A DNA stretch of 64,000 bases from Carboxylicivirga sp964602515 (GTDB lineage Bacteria; Bacteroidota; Bacteroidia; Bacteroidales; Marinilabiliaceae). The notes below the pieces were generated by a model. That model did not search any database. It had not been told where the DNA came from and saw nothing but the letters and a program-made list of their open reading frames with translations. Positions 36,516 through 45,392 of the stretch are shown piece after piece; positions within the stretch are counted from its first letter, which is position 1; each line of letters starts with the position of its first letter. Both the position numbers and the translations under genes were made by a program. Where the stretch lies: the NCBI GenBank assembly GCA_964602515.1, contig CAZRRJ010000012.1, positions 1 through 64,000 of the forward strand, given 5' to 3'.

Positions 36516-36800
36516 AACCCGGGTTCGACGTAAAATTTTAGATTTACCTCATTACATATGAGTCATTAAGGTATTTGATAGAACGTTGTTTCAGATCGCT
36601 TATAAATAGTGAGTTTCAACCAAAAATTAAGAAAGAAAGCGGGCTATTTTGAATAATTTTGGGGAAGAAAAATCGCTGTTTATAAGCAAATCCGGTGGCT
36701 TTTCAATAAAATAATCAATTTACTACTCTAAATTTTATCACTATAGCTTGCTATACCCTATAAATTTATATTGTAAATCAATCATTTAATAAAATTTGAG
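36516..36800. repeat. Palindrome-rich interspersed repeat, copy 1
   Basis: About 285 bp, starting at the perfect palindrome AACCCGGGTT and aligning with the copy at 37108 along its whole length. It holds hairpins GCTTATAAA/TTTATAAGC, an apex TATAGC-AA-GCTATA and others (as read on the reverse strand), which are also base-paired in copy 2 with different sequences. The right end is less defined. No transposase is encoded. Confidence 0.65.
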
Positions 36801-36909
36801 CGCTACACTATGCAAAAACTACCTCTCAAACCACTATTTACACTACCCTGGTAAAAAGTAAAATACCGATTGTCTCATATTGTAATCTCCGTATTACAAA
36901 CCAAGCTCC

Positions 36910-37098
36910 ATAACTGGCAAGGTGTCCACCGTAATCAATAAGCTGTTTATAGCATGTAACAAGGTATACATTGCAACTGACAAGGTGTCCACCATAACCG
37001 ACAAGTTGTCTACTACACTTACCCAGTTACACACCGCAACTGACAAGATGTCCACTGTAACCGACAAGTTGTCCGCTGTACTTGCCCAGTTGCACACT
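36910..37098. repeat. 21-bp tandem repeat array, nine diverged units
   Basis: Nine consecutive 21-bp units, with higher-order period 63 bp (three units). Typical units are GCAACTGACAAGGTGTCCACC and its variants. Both strands stay open in one frame and would encode heptad patterns such as TDKLSTT and DNLSVMV. The array ends exactly where repeat copy 2 begins. Confidence 0.8.
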
Positions 37099-37107
37099 GC
37101 AACTAAT

Positions 37108-37392
37108 AACCTGGGTTCGACGAAAAAATTTAGATCTACCTCGTTACATATGAGTCATTAAGGTATTCGATAGAACGTTGTTTCAGATCGCTTGAAGATA
37201 GTGAGCAAGAGTAAATTGACGAATGAATAGCAGGCTATTTTGAGTCAATTACATGAAGAAAATGGCTGTTTTCAAGCGAAATCCACAAGCTTTGAATAAA
37301 AAACTGGTTTGCTACGTCAAATTTCATCGCAATAGTATACTATTCCTCCAAAATTAGGCCTTGTAAACCAGCTCTTTATTTCAACCTGGGTT
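37108..37392. repeat. Palindrome-rich interspersed repeat, copy 2
   Basis: 285 bp bounded on both sides by AACCTGGGTT. It aligns with copy 1 (near-identical in the first 90 bp, diverging afterwards). Stems are retained with changed bases: GCTTGAA/TTCAAGC, the apex AATAGT-AT-ACTATT and CTGGTTTAC/GTA-AACCAG. Short related termini and lack of coding capacity suggest a MITE-like element or a structured RNA. Confidence 0.65.
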
Positions 37393-37791
37393 TTAAAATT
37401 TAAATCGATCTCTGGTTAGTATAATTAGTATAAATTCATGCTTTTATTCAGACAATCTTATGCTGAAATAATTTGAATTTACTACATTGCAATGCTTTAA
37501 GTAAAGAATGTATGACAGTGACAAAACTTGCATATACTCCATTTATTCCTCAACTGGCTAAAGTTGAGGAGTCACGCATTCTGCATTTTTCATTTTCTTC
37601 TCTTGCACTTATTAGCCTTTATGGCCGTTTTGGCATGGGCTTATTTGAATGCTGGATTTTCTAAACAGCTTTACCGTACTCTAGCGTTGTCCCATAAACA
37701 ATTGTTGGTAACACTCATATCCATCAACAGTTCTATGTATTAACCACACTGAAAACAAACAATATTTTAAACAAATTATAAAGTAAATCAA
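37393..37791. other. Intergenic region upstream of the DPP-type peptidase gene
   Basis: No supported gene. A hairpin CCTCAAC/GTTGAGG (about 37551-37572) is the only structure seen. Short frames here have no recognisable product. Confidence 0.4.
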
Positions 37792-40056
37792 ATGAAGAAT
37801 ATTATATCTCTTTTGAGTATTGTGTGCTTTCTGGCTACGGCAAAAGGCCAGATAAACATCGATACAAGCGATTATCAAAGAGCTGAGCAATTCATCTCAT
37901 CCAATATTACTAAAAAATATTATCGCTCGTGGGTTAATCCACAATGGTCAAAAGACACCCCCCTATTATGGTATACCATTAACACAAAGGATGGTACTAC
38001 TTACATTAAATGCCAATTAAAAACAGGTAAAAAACAAATGCTTTTTAATCAGGAGAAACTAGCTGAGCAATTAGCTACTGTGCTTAAAAAAGAAATTGAT
38101 CCATATCAACTTCCTATTTCATCTGTTAAGCTAACAGCGAAAGAGCAAACACTGGTTTTTAAAGCGGAGAATAGTTGGTATAACTACAGCATAAAAGAGA
38201 ACAAATTATCTTCTTTTAATAAAACTACTGATGCTTATTTGCACTTAAGCTCACCAGATAAATCTAAAACAGCAATAGTTAACAACTACAATATCTGGAT
38301 TAAAACAGGTGGTGACTCAGTGCAGATTACAAAAGATGGTACTCGCCAATATGGCTACGGGGTATCGCCTTCGTGGTATTCTACCAAAAATATTGAGTTA
38401 AAAACTGATCATCCTTTAGAACTTGATATTAACTGGAGTCCTGACAGCAAATACATTATAGCAGGAAAATACGACAGACGGGAGGCACGTAATCTATACT
38501 TATATAAGGTACTACCCAAGGAAGGGCATCGTGCCAAAATAAAAGAATACGAGCGTCCCATTGCCGGCGACAGCATTGTACCTACAGTTGAGTATATTCT
38601 AATTGATGTTGAGAAAAAGAGCTTTACAAAGCTAAATATTGCTCCTAAAGCAACATTTCTGTCCTATGATTTTACATGGACTAAAGATTCAGGCAAAGCC
38701 TACCAAACAAGCTTTAACCGTGGTTACCAGTCGGTTGAGATTAATGAAATAACACCTGCAAATGGAAATACAAGAATTGTAATGCAAGAGAGTGCATCTA
38801 CATATATTGATCCCAATACCCATGACTTGAAGGTTCTGAATAAAACGAATGAGCTGTTGTGGCTTTCAGAACGTGATGGCTGGAATCATATTTATCGTAT
38901 TAACCGGGCAAATGGTAATGTTATAAAGCAACTTACCAAAGGCGAATATGTGGTTAGAGGGATTCAATATATAGATGAAAATTTACAAAAGGTATACTTC
39001 ACTGCCGGTGGCAAAGAGCCAGGTATTGACCCTTATTATCCATTACTATATGTTGTTAGTTTTGATGGTTCGGGCTTACGCTTACTAACGCCAGAAAAAG
39101 CCAGCCATACGGTATTCTTTTCCATAGATGGGAAATATTTTGTTGATAATTACTCAACTGTTGAAAAGCCCAATATAGCTGTATTACGCAGGGCTAAAGA
39201 CGGACAATTGATCTCGACATTAGAAACGGGTGATATTAGCGAAATATTGGCAATGGGCTGGCAAAAACCTGAGCCTTTTGTTGTAAAAGGCCGCGATGGC
39301 ACTACAGATATTTATGGTGTTCTTTTTAAACCCGGTAATTTCGATCCAAATAAAAAATACCCGGTTATTGAAGGTACTTACAGTGGTCCGCATACTATCA
39401 GGGCACCTAAAACCTTTTACAGGGGCTTATCTAATGACGATACACCATTAGCTCAACTGGGTTTTGTAATGGTTAATATTGATGGCATGGGAAGTGCATT
39501 CCGATCCAAGGCTTTTCATGATGTATCCTATAAAAACCTTGGCGATATTGGCGGACCAGACAAAATAACAGCCATTAAAACACTGGCAAAGAGATACAAG
39601 TGGATAGACAGCACTCGTGTTGGTATTTTTGGCCATTCAGCAGGAGGATATGATGCCGCTCGCGCTCTATTGGCTTACCCCGATTTTTATAAGGTGGGCG
39701 TTGCCACGGCAGGTAACCATGATCACCGTTCGGCCAAAGCCTGGTGGCCCGAATTATATATGGGTTATCCGGCTGGTGCCAATTATGATGAACAATCGAA
39801 CTACACACATGCTAAAAATCTGCAAGGTGATTTGTTATTGATTCATGGTGATCAGGATCAAAATGTAAACCCAACCGCTTCAATGCGAATGGCTGCTGAA
39901 TTAATTAAAGCCAATAAGGATTTTGAACTTATCCTAATACCCAATAAAGATCATAGCCAGGTATACTACGACAAATACCTGACCCGCAAACGCTGGGATT
40001 TTTTTGTAAAACACCTGCATAATATTACACCTCCAAAAAATTATAAAATTAAATAA
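37792..40056 (+). CDS. S9 family dipeptidyl peptidase IV-like serine peptidase
   Basis: A 754-residue exported peptidase with signal peptide about 1-19. An eight-bladed DPP-IV N-terminal propeller (about 90-480) is followed by an alpha/beta-hydrolase domain (about 500-750). The catalytic triad is Ser616 in GHSAGG, Asp689 in HGDQDQNV and His721 in NKDHSQ. DPP-IV-type enzymes remove Xaa-Pro or Xaa-Ala dipeptides from peptide N-termini in the periplasm. It is the first gene of a three-gene run with a Xaa-Pro aminopeptidase (17-bp gap), consistent with proline-peptide breakdown. Confidence 0.9.
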   Translation: MKNIISLLSIVCFLATAKGQINIDTSDYQRAEQFISSNITKKYYRSWVNPQWSKDTPLLWYTINTKDGTTYIKCQLKTGKKQMLFNQEKLAEQLATVLKKEIDPYQLPISSVKLTAKEQTLVFKAENSWYNYSIKENKLSSFNKTTDAYLHLSSPDKSKTAIVNNYNIWIKTGGDSVQITKDGTRQYGYGVSPSWYSTKNIELKTDHPLELDINWSPDSKYIIAGKYDRREARNLYLYKVLPKEGHRAKIKEYERPIAGDSIVPTVEYILIDVEKKSFTKLNIAPKATFLSYDFTWTKDSGKAYQTSFNRGYQSVEINEITPANGNTRIVMQESASTYIDPNTHDLKVLNKTNELLWLSERDGWNHIYRINRANGNVIKQLTKGEYVVRGIQYIDENLQKVYFTAGGKEPGIDPYYPLLYVVSFDGSGLRLLTPEKASHTVFFSIDGKYFVDNYSTVEKPNIAVLRRAKDGQLISTLETGDISEILAMGWQKPEPFVVKGRDGTTDIYGVLFKPGNFDPNKKYPVIEGTYSGPHTIRAPKTFYRGLSNDDTPLAQLGFVMVNIDGMGSAFRSKAFHDVSYKNLGDIGGPDKITAIKTLAKRYKWIDSTRVGIFGHSAGGYDAARALLAYPDFYKVGVATAGNHDHRSAKAWWPELYMGYPAGANYDEQSNYTHAKNLQGDLLLIHGDQDQNVNPTASMRMAAELIKANKDFELILIPNKDHSQVYYDKYLTRKRWDFFVKHLHNITPPKNYKIK

Positions 40057-40073
40057 GCTAAAACAAGAAAATT

Positions 40074-41465
40074 ATGTTTTCAAAACAGATGTATATTAAG
40101 CGCCGACAGCAATTAGCAAATGATGTGGATAAAGGCTTATTGCTTTTTATTGGCAACTCTGAAAGCCCCATGAACTACGCCGATAATACCTACCGTTATC
40201 GTCAGGATAGTAACTTTTTGTACTTCTTCGGACTTAACCACCCTGATTTAGTGGGTGTGATTGATGCTGAGTCAGGTGAATCAAGCATATATGGCGATGA
40301 TTACACCATTGACCATATTGTTTGGATGGGTAACCAACCCACCATTTCTAAACGTGCATCATTGTGTGGCGTTAAGCAAACCGGAACAACCAGGGAGTTG
40401 ATCTCCATACTTGAAAAAGCACAAACTGCCGGTCGCCCCATTCATTTTTTACCTGTTTACAGGGGTGAAAGCAAAATAAAATTGCTTGAATGGTTAAACG
40501 TTCAACCTTCCGAAATTCCAACAAAAGCGTCTTTAGAGCTCATAAAAGCAGTTATTAAACAGCGTAATTATAAATCGGAGGAGGAAATAGTAGAAATTGA
40601 AAAGGCTGTCAATATAACTGTAGATATGCATTTAGCCGCAATGCGCATGGCTAAGCCGGGCATTACAGAGGCACAGGTTGCAGCAGAAGCAGAGCGTATT
40701 CCAATGGCTCAAGATAGCTATATTTCGTTTCCTGTAATAGCTACAATCAATGGGCAAACACTTCATAACCATTACCATGGTAATACCTTAAAAGATGGTC
40801 AGTTATTTCTGCTAGATGCAGGTGCAGAAACAACAATGGGATATGCAGGTGATATGTCGAGTACATTTCCGGTTAGCAAAACATTTACAAGCCGCCAGAA
40901 AGAAATTTACCAGGTTGCACTTAATTCGCACGAAAAGGCTATTTCAATGCTAAAACCGGGTGTTGCATTTAAGGAAGTTTACCTTGAATCGGCACGTGAA
41001 ATCATGCGGGGCATGAAAGATTTAGGTTTTGTTAAAGGAGATATCAACGAGGCTGTTATGGCTGGTGCTCATGCCATGTTCTTCCCTTGTGGACTAGGGC
41101 ATATGATGGGGCTTGATGTTCACGACATGGAAGATTTAGGCGAACAATATGTCGGCTACAATAATGAAGCAAAAAGTACGCAGTTTGGAATGAAATCACT
41201 TCGACTGGGGCGCAAGCTGGAGCCCGGATTTGTATTAACTATTGAACCTGGCGTTTACTTTATTCCACAACTCATTGATAAATGGAAAGCTGAAAAACAT
41301 TTGACAGAGTTCTTAAATTTTGATAAACTTGAAGCGTACAAAGATTTTGGTGGTTGCAGAAATGAAGAAGACTTTTTAATAACCGAACATGGATACCGTT
41401 TATTAGGAAAACCTTTACCAAAAACCATCGTAGATGTTGAAAACGAACGCTTGAAAGCGTTTTAA
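40074..41465 (+). CDS. Xaa-Pro aminopeptidase (M24, aminopeptidase P type)
   Basis: A 463-residue cytoplasmic metallopeptidase. The N-terminal creatinase-like domain (about 1-150) contains RYRQDSNFLYFFGLNHPD. The pita-bread catalytic domain has all five metal ligands: Asp in LLDAGAET, Asp in YAGDMSSTF, His in GLGHMMGLDVHD, Glu in LTIEPGVYF and Glu in RNEEDFLIT. It removes the residue before a proline from peptide N-termini. It lies between the DPP-type peptidase and the cyclodeaminase-family gene, with gaps of 17 and 10 bp. Confidence 0.93.
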   Translation: MFSKQMYIKRRQQLANDVDKGLLLFIGNSESPMNYADNTYRYRQDSNFLYFFGLNHPDLVGVIDAESGESSIYGDDYTIDHIVWMGNQPTISKRASLCGVKQTGTTRELISILEKAQTAGRPIHFLPVYRGESKIKLLEWLNVQPSEIPTKASLELIKAVIKQRNYKSEEEIVEIEKAVNITVDMHLAAMRMAKPGITEAQVAAEAERIPMAQDSYISFPVIATINGQTLHNHYHGNTLKDGQLFLLDAGAETTMGYAGDMSSTFPVSKTFTSRQKEIYQVALNSHEKAISMLKPGVAFKEVYLESAREIMRGMKDLGFVKGDINEAVMAGAHAMFFPCGLGHMMGLDVHDMEDLGEQYVGYNNEAKSTQFGMKSLRLGRKLEPGFVLTIEPGVYFIPQLIDKWKAEKHLTEFLNFDKLEAYKDFGGCRNEEDFLITEHGYRLLGKPLPKTIVDVENERLKAF

Positions 41466-41475
41466 ATAGAATAAT

Positions 41476-42438
41476 ATGCGCATCCTTTCTTCTTTAAACA
41501 TTGAGCAGGCAGCAGAGCCAACTTTATGGACTGATATTATGGAGTTGGCACTTAAGGCCAGTTCTAGTAGTGATTATTTCACTCCTTCGCGCATGCATGT
41601 TGAAATAGAAGAGAATACTTTACTTTTGATACCTTCTATTGCCCCCGACATGTTTGCTACCAAACTGTTCTCGGTCTTTCCCAATAATGCTTCATACGGG
41701 AAAAAAGCAATACAGGGAACCGTGCTATTGAATGACGGAGCTACAGGTGAAACTATAGCTCTGTTAAATGGTGCTAAATTAACTGCAATGCGCACTGCTG
41801 CCGTTGCATGTGTTGGCATCAGGCATTTGTCAGACCCTTTGGCAACAACAATTGGTGTTATAGGAGCTGGCGAACAAGGCCGTCATATTGCATGGCTGGC
41901 ATCGTACGAAAGGGATTTGGAGCGCATATATGTTTACGACTCCTCGCCGAAAACAATTCAGGACTTTATCAATTTTATGACACAAAAATGTCCGCATATT
42001 GATGTAGCCTTATGCGAAGATGCTCAGCAGGTAGTGGTCAACAGCGATATAGTTATCACTGCCACTACTTCTTCTGAACCTGTTATTCCTAATTTGGAAG
42101 ATCTTATACTTGGTAAATGCTTTATATCTGTTGGTTCGTACAAACCTGATATGCGCGAATTACCCGACTCTATTTTCCGCCTTATCGACAGTGTATGGAT
42201 TGATGCTGAGCATAGTAAAACCGAAAGTGGCGATTTGATTTATCCACTTAAGCGTGATTTAATTAAAAACGACGATATTAAGCATATCTCGAATTTAATT
42301 GAGCAACCCAATGAATTGGGATTTCGTGAAACACGTCTATTCAAAACCGTTGGTCAGGGAATTTTTGATCTGTTTGCTGCAAAATTGGTATACGAAAAAG
42401 CATGTGAGCAGAACTTTGGCCAAGAAGTTGATATGTAA
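41476..42438 (+). CDS. Ornithine cyclodeaminase / mu-crystallin family protein
   Basis: A 320-residue NAD(P)-dependent enzyme. The substrate-site segment GAKLTAMRTAAVACVG is at about 97-112, and the Rossmann motif TIGVIGAGEQGRHIAWLAS at about 127-145. The family includes ornithine cyclodeaminase (ornithine to proline), delta1-pyrroline-2-carboxylate/ketimine reductases and alanine dehydrogenases. Next to two Xaa-Pro peptidases, proline or hydroxyproline metabolism is the likeliest context, favouring a cyclic-imine reductase. That is inferred from neighbourhood only. Confidence 0.85.
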   Translation: MRILSSLNIEQAAEPTLWTDIMELALKASSSSDYFTPSRMHVEIEENTLLLIPSIAPDMFATKLFSVFPNNASYGKKAIQGTVLLNDGATGETIALLNGAKLTAMRTAAVACVGIRHLSDPLATTIGVIGAGEQGRHIAWLASYERDLERIYVYDSSPKTIQDFINFMTQKCPHIDVALCEDAQQVVVNSDIVITATTSSEPVIPNLEDLILGKCFISVGSYKPDMRELPDSIFRLIDSVWIDAEHSKTESGDLIYPLKRDLIKNDDIKHISNLIEQPNELGFRETRLFKTVGQGIFDLFAAKLVYEKACEQNFGQEVDM

Positions 42439-42607
42439 GCCTGAGATACCATATAAATTGGTATTGTGCAGATAATACTGTTTACACAAGTAACTATTTA
42501 TACTGGGGTAATCATATTACTGAGTATTATAAAGTCTATAACCCGGCTTACTTTCAAAAAAAGCATTCATTAGTGCATTAATTTTGTTGATTGATATTTT
42601 ACACTAA

Positions 42608-42641
42608 AAAGCGAGCTAACACAATTGCATTAGCTCGCTTT
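42608..42641. terminator. Bidirectional terminator between convergent genes
   Basis: A 12-bp perfect stem AAAGCGAGCTAA/TTAGCTCGCTTT with a 10-nt loop, between the cyclodeaminase-family and FKBP genes. Confidence 0.85.
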
Positions 42642-42662
42642 ATATTATTAAATCCCAAGTTA

Positions 42663-43490
42663 CTACTTAGAAACTACTTCAATTAAATCAAGATCGAAAA
42701 TCAATGTTGAATTAGGTCCGATCTTATCACCTGTAGCTCTTTCACCATAAGCAAGTTCAGATGGAATATACAAGCGCCATTTAGATCCCTGAGGCATCAT
42801 TTGCAATGCTTCAGTCCAACCCTTAATTACACCTGTTACAGCAAAAGAGGCTGTATCTTTGCGCTCAACTGAACTGTCAAATACAGTTCCATCAATTAAA
42901 GTACCATGATACTGACACCTTACACGATCTTTATCTGTTGCAATAACACCACTACCTTCTTTCAATACTTCGTACTGAAGGCCCGATTCTGTTACCTTCA
43001 CTTCAGAGCGTTTAGCATTCTCTTCTAAGAATTTTCTACCTTCCTCAAGATTGGCAACCGCTTGTTTTGCTTGCTCAGCATTTTTTACTTTTCTCAACTC
43101 TTCCATAACCATCCTTAGGTATGTATCTGCTGACATTTCAGTAAAATACGACTTATTATATGCAAACTCATTAAGGAAACCTTTCATATAAGCATCTTCA
43201 CTTATTTCATTAAACATACCTTTTAAATGGTCAAGATTTGCCTTATTAATTTCCTGCTTAGCAATAACTTTAGCAAAATCAACACATGCTACCGAATCCA
43301 CATCAAATGGCCAACGCTCAAATTGCTTCTTCAATTGAGCAGCCTGAAGATAACCAAGTGCATAACTTACGCTATCTGTTTGATTAGCAAAGTCCATTTT
43401 TCCACTTTTAGGAACTTTAGTACACGATGCCATCGTAACAACTGTAAGAACAACAGCAACCAGTAGGTTTGTTACTTTCATATTATTCAA
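42663..43490 (-). CDS. FKBP-type peptidyl-prolyl isomerase, lipoprotein (Mip/FkpA-like)
   Basis: A 275-residue exported protein; the signal ends in TVVTMASC, a lipobox with Cys23. A helical FKBP_N dimerisation domain (about 35-155) precedes the FKBP catalytic domain (about 175-273; GTLIDGTVFDSSVERKD, then IKGWTEALQMMPQGSKWRL). It speeds cis-trans isomerisation of proline bonds and helps fold envelope proteins. It lies 21 bp downstream of a second FKBP gene of the same layout, so the pair looks like a duplication. Confidence 0.93.
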   Translation of the reverse strand: MNNMKVTNLLVAVVLTVVTMASCTKVPKSGKMDFANQTDSVSYALGYLQAAQLKKQFERWPFDVDSVACVDFAKVIAKQEINKANLDHLKGMFNEISEDAYMKGFLNEFAYNKSYFTEMSADTYLRMVMEELRKVKNAEQAKQAVANLEEGRKFLEENAKRSEVKVTESGLQYEVLKEGSGVIATDKDRVRCQYHGTLIDGTVFDSSVERKDTASFAVTGVIKGWTEALQMMPQGSKWRLYIPSELAYGERATGDKIGPNSTLIFDLDLIEVVSK

Positions 43491-43511
43491 TTTGAATTGT
43501 TTAGGAAAATA

Positions 43512-44096
43512 TTATTTAATAGATAATAGTTCTACTTCGAACACAAGAGTTGTGTGTGGCCCTATTTGCTGACCTGCTCCACGCTCACCATAAGCTAATT
43601 CAGATGGAATAGTTAAACGCCACTTACTTCCAACAGGCATTAACTGTAATGCTTCAACCCATCCCTTAATAACACCATTAACCGGAAAAACGGCAGGCTC
43701 ACCACGCTCTACAGAGCTGTCAAATACTGTTCCGTCAATTAAAGTACCATGGTAATGACACTCCACCTGGTCTGTTGCTGTTGGTTTAGTACCATTTCCT
43801 TCTGTAATAATTTCGTACTGCAATCCACTTTCAAGCGTAACAACACCATCTTTCTTCGCATTTTCAGCTAAGAAATCTTTACCTGCTTTAATAGCACCTT
43901 CAGCCTGTTTTGCCTGTAAAGCTCCAAAAAACTCTTGTAATGCCTGATTAGCTTCTTCAGCTGACATTTGAGTATCTTTCCCTTCAAAAGCAGCCTCCAA
44001 CCCTTTTGTAAACTCTGCATACTCTACCATCTCAATACCTGATGCTTTAAGATTTTGCGCCAGATTCATACCAAGGGCATAACTAATTTTGTTCAT
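43512..44096 (-). CDS. FKBP-type peptidyl-prolyl isomerase, FklB-like
   Basis: A 194-residue protein with an FKBP_N helical domain (about 1-85) and FKBP domain (about 105-193; GTLIDGTVFDSSVERGEP, IPSELAYGERGAGQQIGP). No signal peptide, so probably cytoplasmic, unlike its lipoprotein neighbour. The catalytic domain is very similar to the downstream gene, a likely tandem duplication followed by different targeting. Confidence 0.93.
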   Translation of the reverse strand: MNKISYALGMNLAQNLKASGIEMVEYAEFTKGLEAAFEGKDTQMSAEEANQALQEFFGALQAKQAEGAIKAGKDFLAENAKKDGVVTLESGLQYEIITEGNGTKPTATDQVECHYHGTLIDGTVFDSSVERGEPAVFPVNGVIKGWVEALQLMPVGSKWRLTIPSELAYGERGAGQQIGPHTTLVFEVELLSIK

Positions 44097-44661
44097 CTCT
44101 CTTATTTTTAATTTTGATGTATTTTATTTAAAGAAATAGGTTAAAAATTAACCAGCTGCGAAAATACATTATATAATTCTAATTGAAAAACCTGATTGGG
44201 TACAATCTAAAAAGCCTTTCTCCTTAATTAACAGAACGACTTTGTAATACTTTATAAAATTTGTTTCCAAAGTATGGTACAATTTTTCAACACGGTAAAA
44301 CAAACAAGAATCAATTTATTAGAGGAAGAAAACACCCAGAGAGCCGCTACATTGCTAAACAAAGGGATTAACAACATCGGTAAGACATAAGGGAAAAAAG
44401 GTTCAGACCTTTGAAATCGGGATGCAGGGCAATTGGTCACAAAGCCATAAATCCCCTTTCTCGAAAGAGAAATATTCTTCATAATTTATATTTAAATAAT
44501 TTATTATTGAATTCTATAATCCTAGCATTCTGTTATTTATAATTTATTTTTCACTTTTATCTAAAAAACATGTTACGAATTAGGTATAAGCGCTATTAAC
44601 TAGTGTAAAGGAGAGGTGTATCTCCCTTATTTGTTTTATATTAAGTTTTAAAAGTTATTTT
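44097..44661. other. Intergenic region, no clear gene
   Basis: Holds the promoter regions of the divergent FKBP and lipoprotein genes. Short frames on both strands (38 codons on plus from about 44275, 76 on minus at 44252-44482) have no recognised homology or codon support and are left uncalled. Confidence 0.45.
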
Positions 44662-45381
44662 ATGAACCCTAATTCTTTGAAAGCCTTCGTGGCACTAATC
44701 TTAATTACCTTAATTGGTTTTTCTTGCAATAAGTCTGAAGTAGAAAATGAGAATATTTCTAGCAACATCCTACAACAGGCTGATATTCTAGCACAAATGC
44801 ACAATGATGGACTAGATTTCATCCACAAAAACAATGCATCACTAAAAAGCTCTAGTAACCTCGATTTAAAAAGCCAACTCATTATTACATCTGTTGATTT
44901 TTTAGACCAAAACAATCAAGAACTAAGTAACTCCTTCTCTACTCTTAAATCTTCGACCACAGATTTAGACACCAAGATCAATAAGGTTTTCTCTGATTTT
45001 CCTTCAATTAACGACATAGTTAATTATCTTAGTGAACATGAACTTTTTTATTATAATAAAATCCAAGACAATAGAAGTATACTAACTGACAGTAACCTAT
45101 TAGAAGAAATCCTGAGCGAAGTTTTAAATGATCAAAACCTTTCTGAACAACAACAATTAGGGGTATGTACATTCATAAAAACGATGGAATACTCTAATAA
45201 ATATTGGAATGAAAACAAATCTGAATGGGCAGAAAAAGCATCTTCATCAAAGCTTAAAAGCGGAGGGGATGTCGTCCTTGCTGATGGTATGTACTTATGT
45301 ATAGGAACTCTAGGAGGAGGGCCTGTGGTAGGTATTGGTGCTGGAGCTGTCGCTTCTGCTTTTACTGCATTAACAAGATAA
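44662..45381 (+). CDS. Hypothetical lipoprotein with glycine-rich hydrophobic C-terminus
   Basis: A 239-residue protein. The signal ends in TLIGFSC (Cys22), a lipobox. The middle is Ser/Asn/Asp-rich and mostly helical; its early segment contains LAQMHNDGLDFI, a pattern I have seen in other Bacteroidetes lipoproteins. The last 30 residues form a glycine-zipper-like tail (LADGMYLCIGTLGGG, then VVGIGAGAVASAFTALTR), a type that can insert into membranes or resemble small bacteriocins. A membrane-protein gene follows by 11 bp. No function is assigned. Confidence 0.65.
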   Translation: MNPNSLKAFVALILITLIGFSCNKSEVENENISSNILQQADILAQMHNDGLDFIHKNNASLKSSSNLDLKSQLIITSVDFLDQNNQELSNSFSTLKSSTTDLDTKINKVFSDFPSINDIVNYLSEHELFYYNKIQDNRSILTDSNLLEEILSEVLNDQNLSEQQQLGVCTFIKTMEYSNKYWNENKSEWAEKASSSKLKSGGDVVLADGMYLCIGTLGGGPVVGIGAGAVASAFTALTR

Positions 45382-45392
45382 AATCTTCCTCA

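Noticed and set aside
36910..37098. CRISPR array
   Set aside because: Units are contiguous 21-bp tandem repeats without unique spacers, and no cas gene is present.
36922..37161. 79-codon plus-strand frame over the 21-bp array
   Set aside because: Openness follows from the 21-bp period on both strands; it begins at GTG and runs into the flanking repeat, so it is not called a gene.
37473..37664. 63-codon plus-strand frame before the DPP-type gene
   Set aside because: No homology recognised and another long frame overlaps it; low coding support.
44252..44482. 76-codon minus-strand frame in the FKBP/lipoprotein gap
   Set aside because: No recognisable domain, atypical composition and no promoter; treated as chance.
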